The position numbers and the translations under genes were made by a program. Below the pieces are notes generated by a model. That model ran no database searches, was not told the origin of the DNA, and was given only the letters and a program-made list of their open reading frames with translations. A stretch of 64,000 bases of DNA from Xanthomonas chitinilytica (lineage in GTDB: Bacteria > Pseudomonadota > Gammaproteobacteria > Xanthomonadales > Xanthomonadaceae): positions 186,001 to 250,000 of the forward strand of contig NZ_JAPCHY010000004.1 in the NCBI RefSeq assembly GCF_026107455.2, given 5' to 3'. Shown here piece after piece: positions 30,067-39,488 of the stretch; position 1 is the first letter of the stretch; each line of letters starts with the position of its first letter.

Positions 30067-30680
30067 GACTGCTCTACCAGACGCATTCGCCCTACGCCCG
30101 CAAGGTGCTGGTCTTCGCCCACGAAACCGGGCTGGCGGACCGGATCGAAGTCATTCATCACGAAACCAGCCCGACGCTGCGCAACGAGGATGTCTTCTCC
30201 CGGAATCCGCTCGGCAAGGTTCCGGTCCTGTTGCGTGACGGGTTGCCGCCGATCTTCGAGTCCGACGTCATCTGCGCCTGTCTGGACACGTTGCATGGCG
30301 GCCGGCCGCTCATCCCGCCGGCCGGGGAGGCGAGGTGGAAGACGCTGCAGGTGCAGGCCGTGGCGCAGGGCATTGCCGATGCCGGGATCGCCGTGCGCTG
30401 GGAGACGGTGCGGCGGCCGGAGGCGCTCCGTTATCCGGCGCTGCGCGATGGCTACATCGACAAGCTGGCCGCAAGCTACGACTGGCTCGAGCGCGAAATG
30501 GACGTGGATGGCGCGATGGATGTCGGCCACATCGCGGTTGCGACAGCGTTGAGCTGGATCGAATTCCGGGCGCTTCCGGATTTTCGCCACGAGCACCCGC
30601 GGCTGGCCCGCTGGTTCGATGCGTTCGGGGAGCGGCCGTCCATGCGCGCAACCGGGCTGGCAGGGGATACCCACGACTGA
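30063..30680 (+). CDS. Glutathione S-transferase family protein
   Basis: A 205-residue GST. The thioredoxin-like N-terminal domain begins MRLLYQTHSPYARKV and has the glutathione-site motifs NPLGKVPVLL and IFESDVICACL. The C-terminal helical domain includes HIAVATALSWIEF and ends near FGERPSMRATGL. ATG overlaps the M20 peptidase stop by four bases. The pairing hints that the peptidase substrate may be glutathione-linked, but that is speculation. Confidence 0.92.
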   Translation: MRLLYQTHSPYARKVLVFAHETGLADRIEVIHHETSPTLRNEDVFSRNPLGKVPVLLRDGLPPIFESDVICACLDTLHGGRPLIPPAGEARWKTLQVQAVAQGIADAGIAVRWETVRRPEALRYPALRDGYIDKLAASYDWLEREMDVDGAMDVGHIAVATALSWIEFRALPDFRHEHPRLARWFDAFGERPSMRATGLAGDTHD

Positions 30681-30790
30681 CCGGCGTTCGCGGATCGGGT
30701 CCGCCCGTGGGGGCGTACACGTCCGTGCGACACGCCGGGCAGGCGCAGTCGCGGCGGGGTGGTCGCCCGATCCGGGCGGCCCGGTGACGC

Positions 30791-31669
30791 CTACCAGTCG
30801 ATCGTCCCGCGGATCACCGTCTGCACCTGGCCTCCGGACCAGACGTCGCCGTTCCCGTCGATGCGCAGTGCCAGCTGCGCGTCGTGGCCGACTTCGCGGC
30901 CCTGGCTGACGACGTAGCGGCGGTCGCGGCCGGGCAGGGCGTCGCGGCTGTCCAGCCAGGCCGCCAGCACCGCGTTGGCGGCGCCGGAGGCCGCATCCTC
31001 GAAGCGGCGGCCGTTGCCGACGAAGGCGCGCACCGCCAGGTCGTGCGGTTGCCCGGCCGCGGCGCGGGCATGGGCGAACACGCCCATGCTGCCGGTGCCT
31101 TCGGCCAGCGCGGCGATGGCGTCCCAGTCGGGAGAGAGGCCGCGCAGCGCGGCTTCGTCGGCCAGTTCCAGCACCCACCAGCGGCGGCCGCCGTCCATCA
31201 GCGCCGGCGGCAGCGTGCCGAGCGGCCAGCCGGCGATGGCCGGTTGCAGGCGGGCGTCATCGGCGGCGACCACTTCGGCCACGGAGGCGCGCGGGGTGCG
31301 GATGGCGATGCTGCGCACGCCCTCGCGCTCGTCCACGCGCAGCGGCAGCAGGCCAGCCACGCCTTCCTGCACCAGCACGCCGTCGCGCGGCAGCGCCAGC
31401 CCGGCCTCCAGCACGGCGTGGGCGCTGCCGACGCTGGGGTGGCCGGCGAACGGCACTTCCTTCTGCGGGCTGAACATGCGGATGCGGTAGCTGGCTTCCG
31501 GGGTGGTCGGGGCGAACAGGAACGTGGTTTCCGGCAGCCGGGTCCAGCGGGCGATGGCCTGCATCGCGGCATCGTCCAGGCCGTCGGCGTCGAGCACCAC
31601 GGCCAGCGGGTTGCCGGTGCCGGGGCGGGGAGCGAATACATCCAGTTGCAGGAAGCGGCGGGCGGTCAT
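30791..31669 (-). CDS. PhzF-family isomerase/epimerase-like protein (copy 1)
   Basis: A 292-residue PhzF-fold protein. The family start FLQLDVFAPRPGTGNPLAVV, the active-site Glu region LPETTFLF, and VPFAGHPSVGSAH are present. The second-lobe loop, usually DPxTGSA, is altered here to FEDAASGAANAV. PhzF relatives catalyse isomerisation or racemisation by proton transfer; the substrate is unknown. ATG at 31667-31669. It forms a tandem pair with the next gene, and the first 116 bases of the two genes are nearly identical although the rest has diverged. Confidence 0.92.
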   Translation of the reverse strand: MTARRFLQLDVFAPRPGTGNPLAVVLDADGLDDAAMQAIARWTRLPETTFLFAPTTPEASYRIRMFSPQKEVPFAGHPSVGSAHAVLEAGLALPRDGVLVQEGVAGLLPLRVDEREGVRSIAIRTPRASVAEVVAADDARLQPAIAGWPLGTLPPALMDGGRRWWVLELADEAALRGLSPDWDAIAALAEGTGSMGVFAHARAAAGQPHDLAVRAFVGNGRRFEDAASGAANAVLAAWLDSRDALPGRDRRYVVSQGREVGHDAQLALRIDGNGDVWSGGQVQTVIRGTIDW

Positions 31670-31703
31670 CGATGCGGTCCGTAGGGAAAACAGGGGCGGG
31701 GGC

Positions 31704-32564
31704 TCACCACTCGATCCGGCCGTCGATGACCGGCTGCACGCTGCCGCCGATCCACACCTGGCCATCGTCGTCGACCTGCACGTGCACCTCGCCGTTGCGG
31801 CCGCGTTCGCGGCCCTGGCTGGCGAGGTACTGCTGGCCGCGCTTCAGCCGCCCCTGTTGCAGGAGGTGCGCTGCGACCAGGGCGTTGGCACTGCCGGTCA
31901 CCGGATCCTCGTCGATGCCCACGCCCGGGGCGAAGGCGCGCACCACGTACTGGTAGCCGACGTCGGGACGGTCGGCCGGGGCGAACACGGCGAGCTTGCC
32001 GCTGCCGGGTAACGCGGCGATGGCGGCCGGTTCGGGCCGGTAGCGGCGCAGCTCGGCTTCGCTGCGGGCTTCGAGCAGGCACCAGTCCGGGCCGTTGTTC
32101 CACAGCGCGGGCGCCTGCCCGGGATGGGCCAGTGCGGCCAGGCCGGGCGGGAGCTCGCCGAGCGCGCACTCGCGCCGGGTCGCCTGCGGGCTGCGCACGT
32201 GCAGCTGCCGGAACCAGCGGCCGCCCTGCACGCGCACCGGCAGCAGGCCCGCGGCGCATTGCTGGGTGAGCCGGCCTTCTTCGTCCGGCGTGGCCAGTCC
32301 CAGTTCGACCGCGGCCCAGGCCGCGCCCACGCTGGGATGGCCGGCGAACGGCAGTTCCGACTTGGGGGTGAAGATGCGGATGCGGTAGTCGGCGCCCGCG
32401 TCCGGCGGCAGGAAGAACACCGTCTCGGACAGGTTCAGCCACGCCGCGATGGCCTGCATCGCAGCGTCGTCCAGGCCGTCGGCGTCGACCACCACGGCCA
32501 GCGGGTTGCCGGTGCCGGGGCGGGGGGCGAAGACATCCAGTTGCAGGAAGCGGCGGGAAGCCAT
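31704..32564 (-). CDS. PhzF-family isomerase/epimerase-like protein (copy 2)
   Basis: A 286-residue PhzF-fold protein. It has the catalytic Glu in LSETVFFL, LPFAGHPSVGAAW, and the classical second-lobe loop DEDPVTGSANALVAA, so this copy keeps the conserved active-site loops better than its neighbour. ATG at 32562-32564. It is the promoter-proximal gene of the tandem pair (34 bases between genes). Role unknown; it may act on an amino-acid-like substrate as in DAP epimerase relatives. Confidence 0.93.
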   Translation of the reverse strand: MASRRFLQLDVFAPRPGTGNPLAVVVDADGLDDAAMQAIAAWLNLSETVFFLPPDAGADYRIRIFTPKSELPFAGHPSVGAAWAAVELGLATPDEEGRLTQQCAAGLLPVRVQGGRWFRQLHVRSPQATRRECALGELPPGLAALAHPGQAPALWNNGPDWCLLEARSEAELRRYRPEPAAIAALPGSGKLAVFAPADRPDVGYQYVVRAFAPGVGIDEDPVTGSANALVAAHLLQQGRLKRGQQYLASQGRERGRNGEVHVQVDDDGQVWIGGSVQPVIDGRIEW

Positions 32565-32749
32565 GGCGGTCCGTGTGCGTCGTGGAAGAGGGGCGCGCAG
32601 CTTAACAACCGCCGCGGCGGACGGGGATGGTTCCGGCGGCAACCTTCCCGGTGCCGACCCTGGCGGTCATGGAACGCCGGGGTTGGCATAGAATCGGGGG
32701 TTCCGCCCGGTGCGCCGGGTCTTTCCCCACCCTCGAACCCCCTAGACCA

Positions 32750-35347
32750 ATGCCTGCTTCCCCAATCGGCGACCGTTGGGTCGTACTCAAGTTCGGCGGC
32801 ACCTCGGTGTCGCGTCGTCATCGCTGGGACACGATCGGCAAGCTGGCAAAAAAACGCGCGGAAGAGACCGGGGGCCGCGTGCTGGTGGTGGTATCGGCGC
32901 TGTCCGGCGTGACCAACGAGCTGACCGCCATCGCCGATGGCGCCGCCGACAGCCGCGAGCGGGTGGCGGCGCTGGTCGCGCGCCACCACGAGTTTCTGGC
33001 CGAACTGGAACTGGATGCGGAAGCGGTGCTGGGCGAACGCCTGGCCGCGCTGCAGGCGCTGCTGGACGACCCGCGCGCGGCCTCGCGTCCGCTGGACTGG
33101 CAGGCCGAGGTGCTGGGGCAGGGCGAACTGCTGTCCTCCACCCTGGGCGCGGCCTACCTGCACGCCAGCGGCCTGGATTTCGGCTGGATGGACGCGCGCG
33201 AGTGGCTCGACGCGCTGCCGCCGCAGCCCAACCAGAGCGAATGGTCGCAGCGGCTGTCGGTGAACTGCCAATGGCAGGCCGGGGACGACCTGCGCGGCCG
33301 CTTCGGCGCGCAGCCCACGCGCATGCTGATCACCCAGGGCTTCATCGCCCGCCATGCCGACGGCGGCACCGCCATCCTCGGCCGCGGTGGCTCGGACACC
33401 TCGGCGGCGTACTTCGGCGCGCTGCTCGGCGCCAGCCGGGTGGAGATCTGGACCGACGTGCCGGGCATGTTCAGCGCCAATCCGCGCGACGTGCCCGATG
33501 CGCGCCTGCTGACCCGGCTGGACTACTACGAGGCGCAGGAAATCGCCACCACCGGCGCCAAGGTGCTGCATCCGCGCTCGATCAAGCCGTGCCGCGACGC
33601 CGGCGTGCCGATGGCGATCCTGGACACCGAGCGCCCGCACATGCCGGGCACCAGCATCGACGGCACCGCGGCGCCGGTGCCGGGGGTCAAGGCGATCAGC
33701 CGCCGCAACGGCATCGTGCTGGTGTCGATGGAAGGCATCGGCATGTGGCAGCAGGTCGGCTTCCTGGCCGACGTGTTCAACCTGTTCAAGAAGCACGGGC
33801 TGTCGGTGGACCTGATCGGTTCGGCCGAGACCAACGTCACCGTGTCGCTGGACCCGTCCGAGAACCTGGTCAACACCGACGTGCTGGCGGCGCTGTCGGC
33901 GGACCTTTCGCGGATCTGCAAGGTCAAGGTGATCGTGCCGTGCGCGGCCATCACCCTGGTCGGCCGCGGCATGCGCTCGCTGCTGCACAAGCTGTCCGAC
34001 GTGTGGGCCACGTTCGGGCGCGAGCGCGTGCACATGATCTCGCAGTCGTCCAACGACCTGAACCTGACCTTCGTGATCGACGAGGCCGACGCCGATGGCC
34101 TGCTGCCGATCCTGCACGCCGAACTGATCGACAGCGGCGCGATGCCGGTCGAGGAGGGCGAGGTGTTCGGCCCGCGCTGGCGCGAGATCATCGGCAGCGT
34201 GCGCCCGCGCGAGACCCCGTGGTGGCGCGGCCAGCGCGAGCACCTGCTGCGGCTGGCCGCCGCCGGCACGCCGCGCTACGTCTACCACCTGCCGACGGTG
34301 CGCGCCCGCGCCCGCGCGCTGGCGGCGATCCCGGCCATCGACCAGCGCTACTACGCGATCAAGGCCAACTCGCATCCGGCCATCCTCGAGGCGCTGGTGC
34401 AGGAAGGCTTCGGCCTGGAATGCGTGTCGCACGGCGAGCTGAAGCACGTCTTCAACGTGTTGCCGGAACTGTCGCCGCGACGGGTGCTGTTCACCCCCAG
34501 CTTCGCGCCGAAGGCCGAGTACGAGGCCGCGTTCGCGCTGGGCGTGACCGTCACCGTCGACAACGTGGAAGCACTGCGGCGCTGGCCGGCGCTGTTCCGC
34601 AACCGCGAGCTGTGGCTGCGGGTGGACCTGGGCCGCGGCGAGGGCCACCACGCCAAGGTCCGCACCGGCGGCAAGGACTCCAAGTTCGGGCTGCCGGTCG
34701 CGCGCGTGGACGAGTTCGTCGATGCCGCCACCGAGCTGGGCAGCCGCGTGGTCGGCCTGCACGCGCACCTGGGCAGCGGCGTGGAGACGGCGCAGCACTG
34801 GCGGCTGATGTGCGACGAACTGGCCGGCTTCGCGCGCCGCATCGGCAGCGTGGAGACCATCGACATCGGCGGCGGCCTGCCGATTCCCTACAGCGCCGAG
34901 GACGAGCCGTTCGACCTGGCGTCGTGGGCGGCCGGCCTGGCCGAGGTGAAGGCGGTGCATCCGGCCTTCCGGCTGGCGATCGAGCCGGGCCGCTACCTGG
35001 TGGCCGAGTCCGGCGTGCTGCTGAGCCACGTCACCCAGGTGATCGAGAAGGAGGGCATCCACCGGGTCGGCCTGGACGCGGGCATGAACGCGCTGATGCG
35101 CCCGGCGCTGTACGACGCCTGGCACGACATCGAGAACCTCAGCCGCCTCGATGCGGTCGCCGACGGCATGTTCGACGTGGTCGGCCCGATCTGCGAGTCG
35201 TCCGACGTGTTCGGCAAGCGCCGGCGCCTGCCGCTGTCCACCGCGCCCGACGACGTGGTGCTGGTCGCCGACGCCGGGGCCTACGGCTATGTGATGGCCA
35301 ATACCTACAACCAGCGCGAGCTGCCGCGCGAGGACGTGATCGAATGA
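32750..35347 (+). CDS. lysAC: Bifunctional aspartate kinase / diaminopimelate decarboxylase
   Basis: An 865-residue fusion carrying the first and last steps of lysine synthesis. Residues ~1-480 are aspartate kinase (VLKFGGTSVS, GRGGSDTSAAYFGALL, two ACT regions including SMEGIGMWQQVGFLADVF). Residues ~500-865 are PLP-dependent diaminopimelate decarboxylase (PLP lysine in YYAIKANSHP, HLGSGVE, DIGGGLPIPY, EPGRYLVAESG, CESSDVFGK). This fusion is characteristic of Xanthomonadaceae. ATG at 32750; TAGAAT at 32689-32694 may be its -10 box. The stop overlaps the next ATG (ATGA). Placing meso-DAP consumption next to murL-murD2 groups cell-wall precursor genes. Confidence 0.96.
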   Translation: MPASPIGDRWVVLKFGGTSVSRRHRWDTIGKLAKKRAEETGGRVLVVVSALSGVTNELTAIADGAADSRERVAALVARHHEFLAELELDAEAVLGERLAALQALLDDPRAASRPLDWQAEVLGQGELLSSTLGAAYLHASGLDFGWMDAREWLDALPPQPNQSEWSQRLSVNCQWQAGDDLRGRFGAQPTRMLITQGFIARHADGGTAILGRGGSDTSAAYFGALLGASRVEIWTDVPGMFSANPRDVPDARLLTRLDYYEAQEIATTGAKVLHPRSIKPCRDAGVPMAILDTERPHMPGTSIDGTAAPVPGVKAISRRNGIVLVSMEGIGMWQQVGFLADVFNLFKKHGLSVDLIGSAETNVTVSLDPSENLVNTDVLAALSADLSRICKVKVIVPCAAITLVGRGMRSLLHKLSDVWATFGRERVHMISQSSNDLNLTFVIDEADADGLLPILHAELIDSGAMPVEEGEVFGPRWREIIGSVRPRETPWWRGQREHLLRLAAAGTPRYVYHLPTVRARARALAAIPAIDQRYYAIKANSHPAILEALVQEGFGLECVSHGELKHVFNVLPELSPRRVLFTPSFAPKAEYEAAFALGVTVTVDNVEALRRWPALFRNRELWLRVDLGRGEGHHAKVRTGGKDSKFGLPVARVDEFVDAATELGSRVVGLHAHLGSGVETAQHWRLMCDELAGFARRIGSVETIDIGGGLPIPYSAEDEPFDLASWAAGLAEVKAVHPAFRLAIEPGRYLVAESGVLLSHVTQVIEKEGIHRVGLDAGMNALMRPALYDAWHDIENLSRLDAVADGMFDVVGPICESSDVFGKRRRLPLSTAPDDVVLVADAGAYGYVMANTYNQRELPREDVIE

Positions 35348-35781
35348 ACCCCCGGCTGGAATACGCGCTGTTGGCCGGTGCGCTGGCGTTTACGCTGGCC
35401 GTGGCGGCCGGACTCCTGCTCGATTTCCGGATGAAGAACGACTTCCTCTGGCAGTTGGGCGCGATGGCCGGTGTCGCCGCGCTCTTGTCGGCGGCCTGGG
35501 TCGGCGGTTGGCGCTGGCTGGTCGATGCCCGGCGCAGGGGCTGGCGGCTGCTGGGCATGGTGTTCTTCACCGTGCTGGTGGCGATGGCGCTGTTCTTCCC
35601 GTTGTGCATGGGGCTGCTGGCCATCCTCGATTCCACGGGATTCGCCTTGCTGCAGCAGGCCGAGATGGCCGCGGTGTTCGTCGTGTTCGCCGCCTACCTC
35701 GGCACGCTGCCGGCGATGCTGTTCACCACGCCGCTGGCCTGGCGTTTCCTGCGCCGCCGCGAGCGCCGGGCGGTGGCATGA
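35344..35781 (+). CDS. Small polytopic membrane protein, unknown
   Basis: A 145-residue protein with about four hydrophobic helices (LAGALAFTLAVAAGLLL, LGAMAGVAALLSAAWV, LLGMVFFTVLVAMALFF, AAVFVVFAAYLGTLPAML) and a basic C-terminus. No family recognised. Its ATG overlaps the lysAC stop by four bases, so it is translated with it; murL follows after 69 bases. Confidence 0.75.
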   Translation: MNPRLEYALLAGALAFTLAVAAGLLLDFRMKNDFLWQLGAMAGVAALLSAAWVGGWRWLVDARRRGWRLLGMVFFTVLVAMALFFPLCMGLLAILDSTGFALLQQAEMAAVFVVFAAYLGTLPAMLFTTPLAWRFLRRRERRAVA

Positions 35782-35850
35782 GACTGGCAATTTTTTTCGC
35801 TGCCGCTATCGTGCGCGGCGCGTTCCGACCCGGGTGGAGACCTGAGCAGC

Positions 35851-37200
35851 ATGTTTGATCGTGATTCCATCGCCGTGTTCCGCTTCGTCCGCTGCGAGTT
35901 CGCCGCCGACACCGGTGTGGCGCGTCTGGTCTACGCCTTCGACGACGGCCCCGAGCTGGTCGAGACGGTGACCATCCCCGGCGCGCCGTTCGTGCTGGAA
36001 GGCGAACGCGCCGCCGCGGCGCAGCGCGCCCTGCAGCTGCTGCACCTGATCGCCGGCGTCAGCTACTACAAGGCGGCGGTGCCGGCGCAGGTGGCGATCG
36101 ACGGCTACGCCATCGATGCCGGTACCGCGGCGCTGGTGGAGAGCATCTACCTGCACGGCCTGGGCGAATTCGCCTACCGCAACGGCCTGGACCTGCACGG
36201 GCGTTTCCGCCTGCCGGTGGCCGCGCAGGCGGCGCAAGCGCCGTCGCTGGGCCTGCGCGAACACGCGCTGGTGGCGATCGGCGGCGGCAAGGATTCGCTG
36301 GTCAGCATCGAGGCGCTGCGCGCGCTGGGCATCGAGCAGACCGTCACCTGGATCGGTGGCTCGCAGCTGATCCGCGCCTGCGCCGAGCGCACCGGCCTGC
36401 CGATGCTCAACATCGGCCGCGCGCTGGCGCCGGAGCTGTTCGAGCTCAACCGCCAGGGCGCCTGGAACGGCCACATCCCGGTCACCGCGGTGAACTCGGC
36501 GATCATGGTGTTCGCGGCGCTGGTGACCGGCGCCGGCCAGGTGGTGTTCTCCAACGAACGCTCGGCCAGCTACGGCAGCCAGATCCCCGGCACCGGCGAG
36601 GTCAACCACCAGTGGTCCAAGGGCTGGGCGTTCGAGCAGGCGTTCGGCGGGCACGTGCAGCGGCACGTGGCCGCGGACCTGCACTACTACTCGTTGCTGC
36701 GGCCGCTGTCGGAACTGGCGGTGGCGCGCCAGTTCGCCCGGAGCGATTTCTACGACGCGCATTTCTCCAGCTGCAACCGCAACTTCCACATCCTCGGCGA
36801 GCGCCCGGTCAACCGCTGGTGCGGCGTGTGCCCGAAGTGCCATTTCGTGTTCCTGGCGCTGGCGCCGTTCATGCCCAAGACGCGGCTGGTGCGGATCTTC
36901 GGCCGCAACCTGCTGGACGACGCCGAACAGGCCGGCGGCTTCGACGCGCTGCTGGAATTCCAGGACCACAAGCCGTTCGAATGCGTCGGCGAAGGCCGCG
37001 AATCGCGCGCGGCGATGGCGGCCCTGGGCGCGCGCCCGGAGTGGAAGGAAGACGTGCTGGTGAAACGCTTCATCGACGAGATCCAGCCGCAGCTGGAGGC
37101 CTCCGAACTGCGGATCGAGCCGCTGCTGGTGCCGGAAGAGGGCGAGCACCGCATCCCGCCGGCGGTCTGGGAGCGCCTGCGTGCGAATTTCGCAGCTTGA
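35851..37200 (+). CDS. murL: UDP-MurNAc-L-Ala-L-Glu epimerase MurL
   Basis: A 449-residue protein matching MurL, described in Xanthomonas oryzae, which uses ATP to epimerise the terminal L-Glu of UDP-MurNAc-L-Ala-L-Glu to D-Glu. The nucleotide loop is seen in [17 protein letters not shown], a PP-loop-like SGGxDS variant, and a cysteine cluster in [15 protein letters not shown] at 35851 follows GGAG. The last 20 bases overlap murD2, whose product makes its substrate. The pair replaces glutamate racemase MurI plus normal MurD in xanthomonads. The family assignment is from memory of the published pair, not a search. Confidence 0.9.
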   Translation: MFDRDSIAVFRFVRCEFAADTGVARLVYAFDDGPELVETVTIPGAPFVLEGERAAAAQRALQLLHLIAGVSYYKAAVPAQVAIDGYAIDAGTAALVESIYLHGLGEFAYRNGLDLHGRFRLPVAAQAAQAPSLGLREHALVAIGGGKDSLVSIEALRALGIEQTVTWIGGSQLIRACAERTGLPMLNIGRALAPELFELNRQGAWNGHIPVTAVNSAIMVFAALVTGAGQVVFSNERSASYGSQIPGTGEVNHQWSKGWAFEQAFGGHVQRHVAADLHYYSLLRPLSELAVARQFARSDFYDAHFSSCNRNFHILGERPVNRWCGVCPKCHFVFLALAPFMPKTRLVRIFGRNLLDDAEQAGGFDALLEFQDHKPFECVGEGRESRAAMAALGARPEWKEDVLVKRFIDEIQPQLEASELRIEPLLVPEEGEHRIPPAVWERLRANFAA

Positions 37201-38587
37201 CGGCAAGCGCGTCGCGCTGTGGGGCTGGGGACGCGAGGGACGCGCGGCGTTCCGCGTCCTGCGCCAGCGGCTGCCCTCGCTGCCGCTGACGCTGTTCTGC
37301 CCGGAAGGCGAAGCCGATGCGGCGCGCGCGGAAACCGCCGGCGCGCTGACGGTCCGCTCGGACGTCGACGGACAAGCGTTGGCGGCGTTCGAGATCGTCA
37401 TCAAGTCGCCCGGCATCAGTCCCTATGGCGAGGCCGCGCGCCACGCCGCCGCGCAGGGCACGCAGTTCGTCGGCGGCACCTCGCTGTGGTTCAGCGAACA
37501 CGCCGACAGCGACGGCGTGGTGCGCGACACCGTGTGCGTGACCGGCACCAAGGGCAAGAGCACCACCACCGCGCTGCTGGCGCACCTGCTGCGCGCCTCC
37601 GGTGCGCGGGCCGGCCTGGCCGGCAACATCGGGCTGCCGCTGCTGGAGGTGCTGGACCCGCAGCCGGCACCCGACTACTGGGCGGTGGAACTGTCCAGCT
37701 ACCAGACCGGCGAGGTCGCGCGCAGCGGTGCGCACCCGCAGGTGGCACTGGTACTGAACCTGTTCCCGGAACACCTGGACTGGCACGGCGGCGAGGCGCG
37801 CTACATCGAGGACAAGCTGGCGCTGGTCACCGCCGCGGCCCCGCGCATCGCCGTGCTCAACGCCGACGACCCGCACCTTGCCGCGTTGTCGCTGCCGCAC
37901 AGCGAGGTGCGCTGGTTCAATCGCGCCGACGGCTGGCACATGCGCGGCGAGGTGGTCTACCGCGCCGGTCAGGCCGTGTTCGACACCGCCAACACGCCGC
38001 TGCCGGGCCGCCACAACCGCGGCAACCTGTGCGCGGTGCTGGCCGCGATCGAGGCGCTGGGGCTGGACGCGGTGGCGCTGGCGCCGGCGGTGCAGGATTT
38101 CCGCCCATTGCCCAACCGGCTGCAGACCCTCGGCACGCGCGACGGCATCACGTTCGTCAACGATTCGATCAGCACCACGCCCCATGCCAGCCTGGCCGCG
38201 CTGGAGTGCTTCGCCGGCCGCCGCATCGCGCTGCTGCTCGGCGGCCACGACCGCGGCCTGGACTGGCACGACTTCGCCGCGCACATGCGCGAGCGGGTAC
38301 CGGTGGAAATCGTCACCCTGGGCGCCAACGGGCCGCGCATCCACGCGCTGCTGCAACCGCTGGCCGAGGAGGGGCGCTTCGGCCTGCATGCCGCCACCGA
38401 CCTGGCCGAGGCGGTGCGGATGGCCCGTGCCGCGCTGGGCGTGCAGGGCGGGGTGGTGCTGCTGTCGCCCGGCGCCCCGAGTTACGGCGCCTACCGCGAC
38501 TATGTCGCGCGCGGCCGCCACTTCGCCGAGCTGGCCGGCTTCGACCCGGATGCGATCAGCGCCATTCCCGGGATCGGCATCGCCTGA
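37181..38587 (+). CDS. murD2: UDP-MurNAc-L-Ala--L-Glu ligase MurD2
   Basis: A 468-residue Mur ligase. It has the P-loop [20 protein letters not shown], the Mg site in [24 protein letters not shown] and C-terminal [20 protein letters not shown]. In MurD of most bacteria the substrate is D-Glu; next to murL, and by similarity to Xanthomonas MurD2, this enzyme should add L-Glu. Start is a GTG at 37181 inside murL. It resembles MurD in length and motifs, so annotation pipelines may call it murD; a second, canonical murD elsewhere in the genome would need to be excluded. Confidence 0.92.
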   Translation: MRISQLDGKRVALWGWGREGRAAFRVLRQRLPSLPLTLFCPEGEADAARAETAGALTVRSDVDGQALAAFEIVIKSPGISPYGEAARHAAAQGTQFVGGTSLWFSEHADSDGVVRDTVCVTGTKGKSTTTALLAHLLRASGARAGLAGNIGLPLLEVLDPQPAPDYWAVELSSYQTGEVARSGAHPQVALVLNLFPEHLDWHGGEARYIEDKLALVTAAAPRIAVLNADDPHLAALSLPHSEVRWFNRADGWHMRGEVVYRAGQAVFDTANTPLPGRHNRGNLCAVLAAIEALGLDAVALAPAVQDFRPLPNRLQTLGTRDGITFVNDSISTTPHASLAALECFAGRRIALLLGGHDRGLDWHDFAAHMRERVPVEIVTLGANGPRIHALLQPLAEEGRFGLHAATDLAEAVRMARAALGVQGGVVLLSPGAPSYGAYRDYVARGRHFAELAGFDPDAISAIPGIGIA

Positions 38588-38765
38588 CGCGCGCCTGGCC
38601 ATGCGGCCCGGCGTCGGGCCGGGCCGGTGGCATGCATGGACGGAGGCGGATCCACTGGATTGCGTGGCGGTTGCGATGCCCGCCCGTGGCCGCGGCGCGG
38701 GAATCGATGCGGGACGAGCCGGAGCGCACTGGCGCAGCCGCGCGAGCGATCGGTGGCGGTGCTTC

Positions 38766-39353
38766 TCATTCGTACGCGTCGACGAAGGCGAACTCCCCGT
38801 CGATCAACATCCGCAGGTAGTCGTCGAAACTGTCGGCGATCACCCGGTAGCTGTCCGGGTCGTGCAGGTAGCGCACCACCTGGCCGACCTTGCCGGCGGC
38901 GGTCGGATGGAAGTCGATGTACAGCTGCGAGGTGCCGCCGTTGTTCATGCAGTGCGAGAAGCACAGCCGTTCGCCCATCTCCAGGTCCGGGTCGATGCCG
39001 GCTCCGAGCAGCTCCGCATCCTCGTCCAGGTACTTCCCGTAGATGCCGCGGATGCTGTCGCGGTACTCCCGCGCGTCCTCCAGGATCTGCTCGACCGAAC
39101 GCAGGTAGTACGGATATTCGAACACGTCCGAGCCCAGCACCAGCACCGTCACCGTGCCGTCCGGATAGTCCTGGAAGTGGGTGCCGCCGATCTTTCCCAG
39201 CAGCTCGAGCAGGCTGGCCGGGCACAGCGGGTAGCGTTCCAGCAGCCGCTGCAGCGTGTCCGCCGCGGCGCCGCGGGCGAGCGCCAGTTCGGCGAGGTCG
39301 TCTTCGTTCAGGGCGGCCCGCAGGCCGGCCAGGTAGGTGTCCACCAGGGTCAT
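38766..39353 (-). CDS. SUKH (SMI1/KNR4)-like protein
   Basis: A 195-residue acidic protein. Central LELLGKIGGTHFQDYPDGTV, SDVFEYPYYL and C-terminal YLHDPDSYRVIADSFDDYLRMLIDGE fit the SUKH fold (the last block is the usual closing helix). ATG at 39351-39353. Members bind and neutralise toxins or act as scaffolds. No partner toxin is adjacent. It stands between murD2 and a dienelactone hydrolase gene. Confidence 0.7.
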   Translation of the reverse strand: MTLVDTYLAGLRAALNEDDLAELALARGAAADTLQRLLERYPLCPASLLELLGKIGGTHFQDYPDGTVTVLVLGSDVFEYPYYLRSVEQILEDAREYRDSIRGIYGKYLDEDAELLGAGIDPDLEMGERLCFSHCMNNGGTSQLYIDFHPTAAGKVGQVVRYLHDPDSYRVIADSFDDYLRMLIDGEFAFVDAYE

Positions 39354-39488
39354 GGCCCGGATTCCTTTCGTGGTGAGGTCGCTCTGGAATGGTGACAGGC
39401 CCGGGAGCATGCAGGAAGCCCGCGGCATCGACATCCCTCCACGCCGTCGCGCCTACACTGGCCGTCCTTTCCCGGTGGAGCGAGCGCG

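Noticed and set aside
32776-35781. 1001-codon plus-strand frame overlapping lysAC
   Set aside because: Shifted frame of lysAC; Arg/Ala/Gly-rich and without motifs, whereas the lysAC frame has all kinase and decarboxylase motifs.
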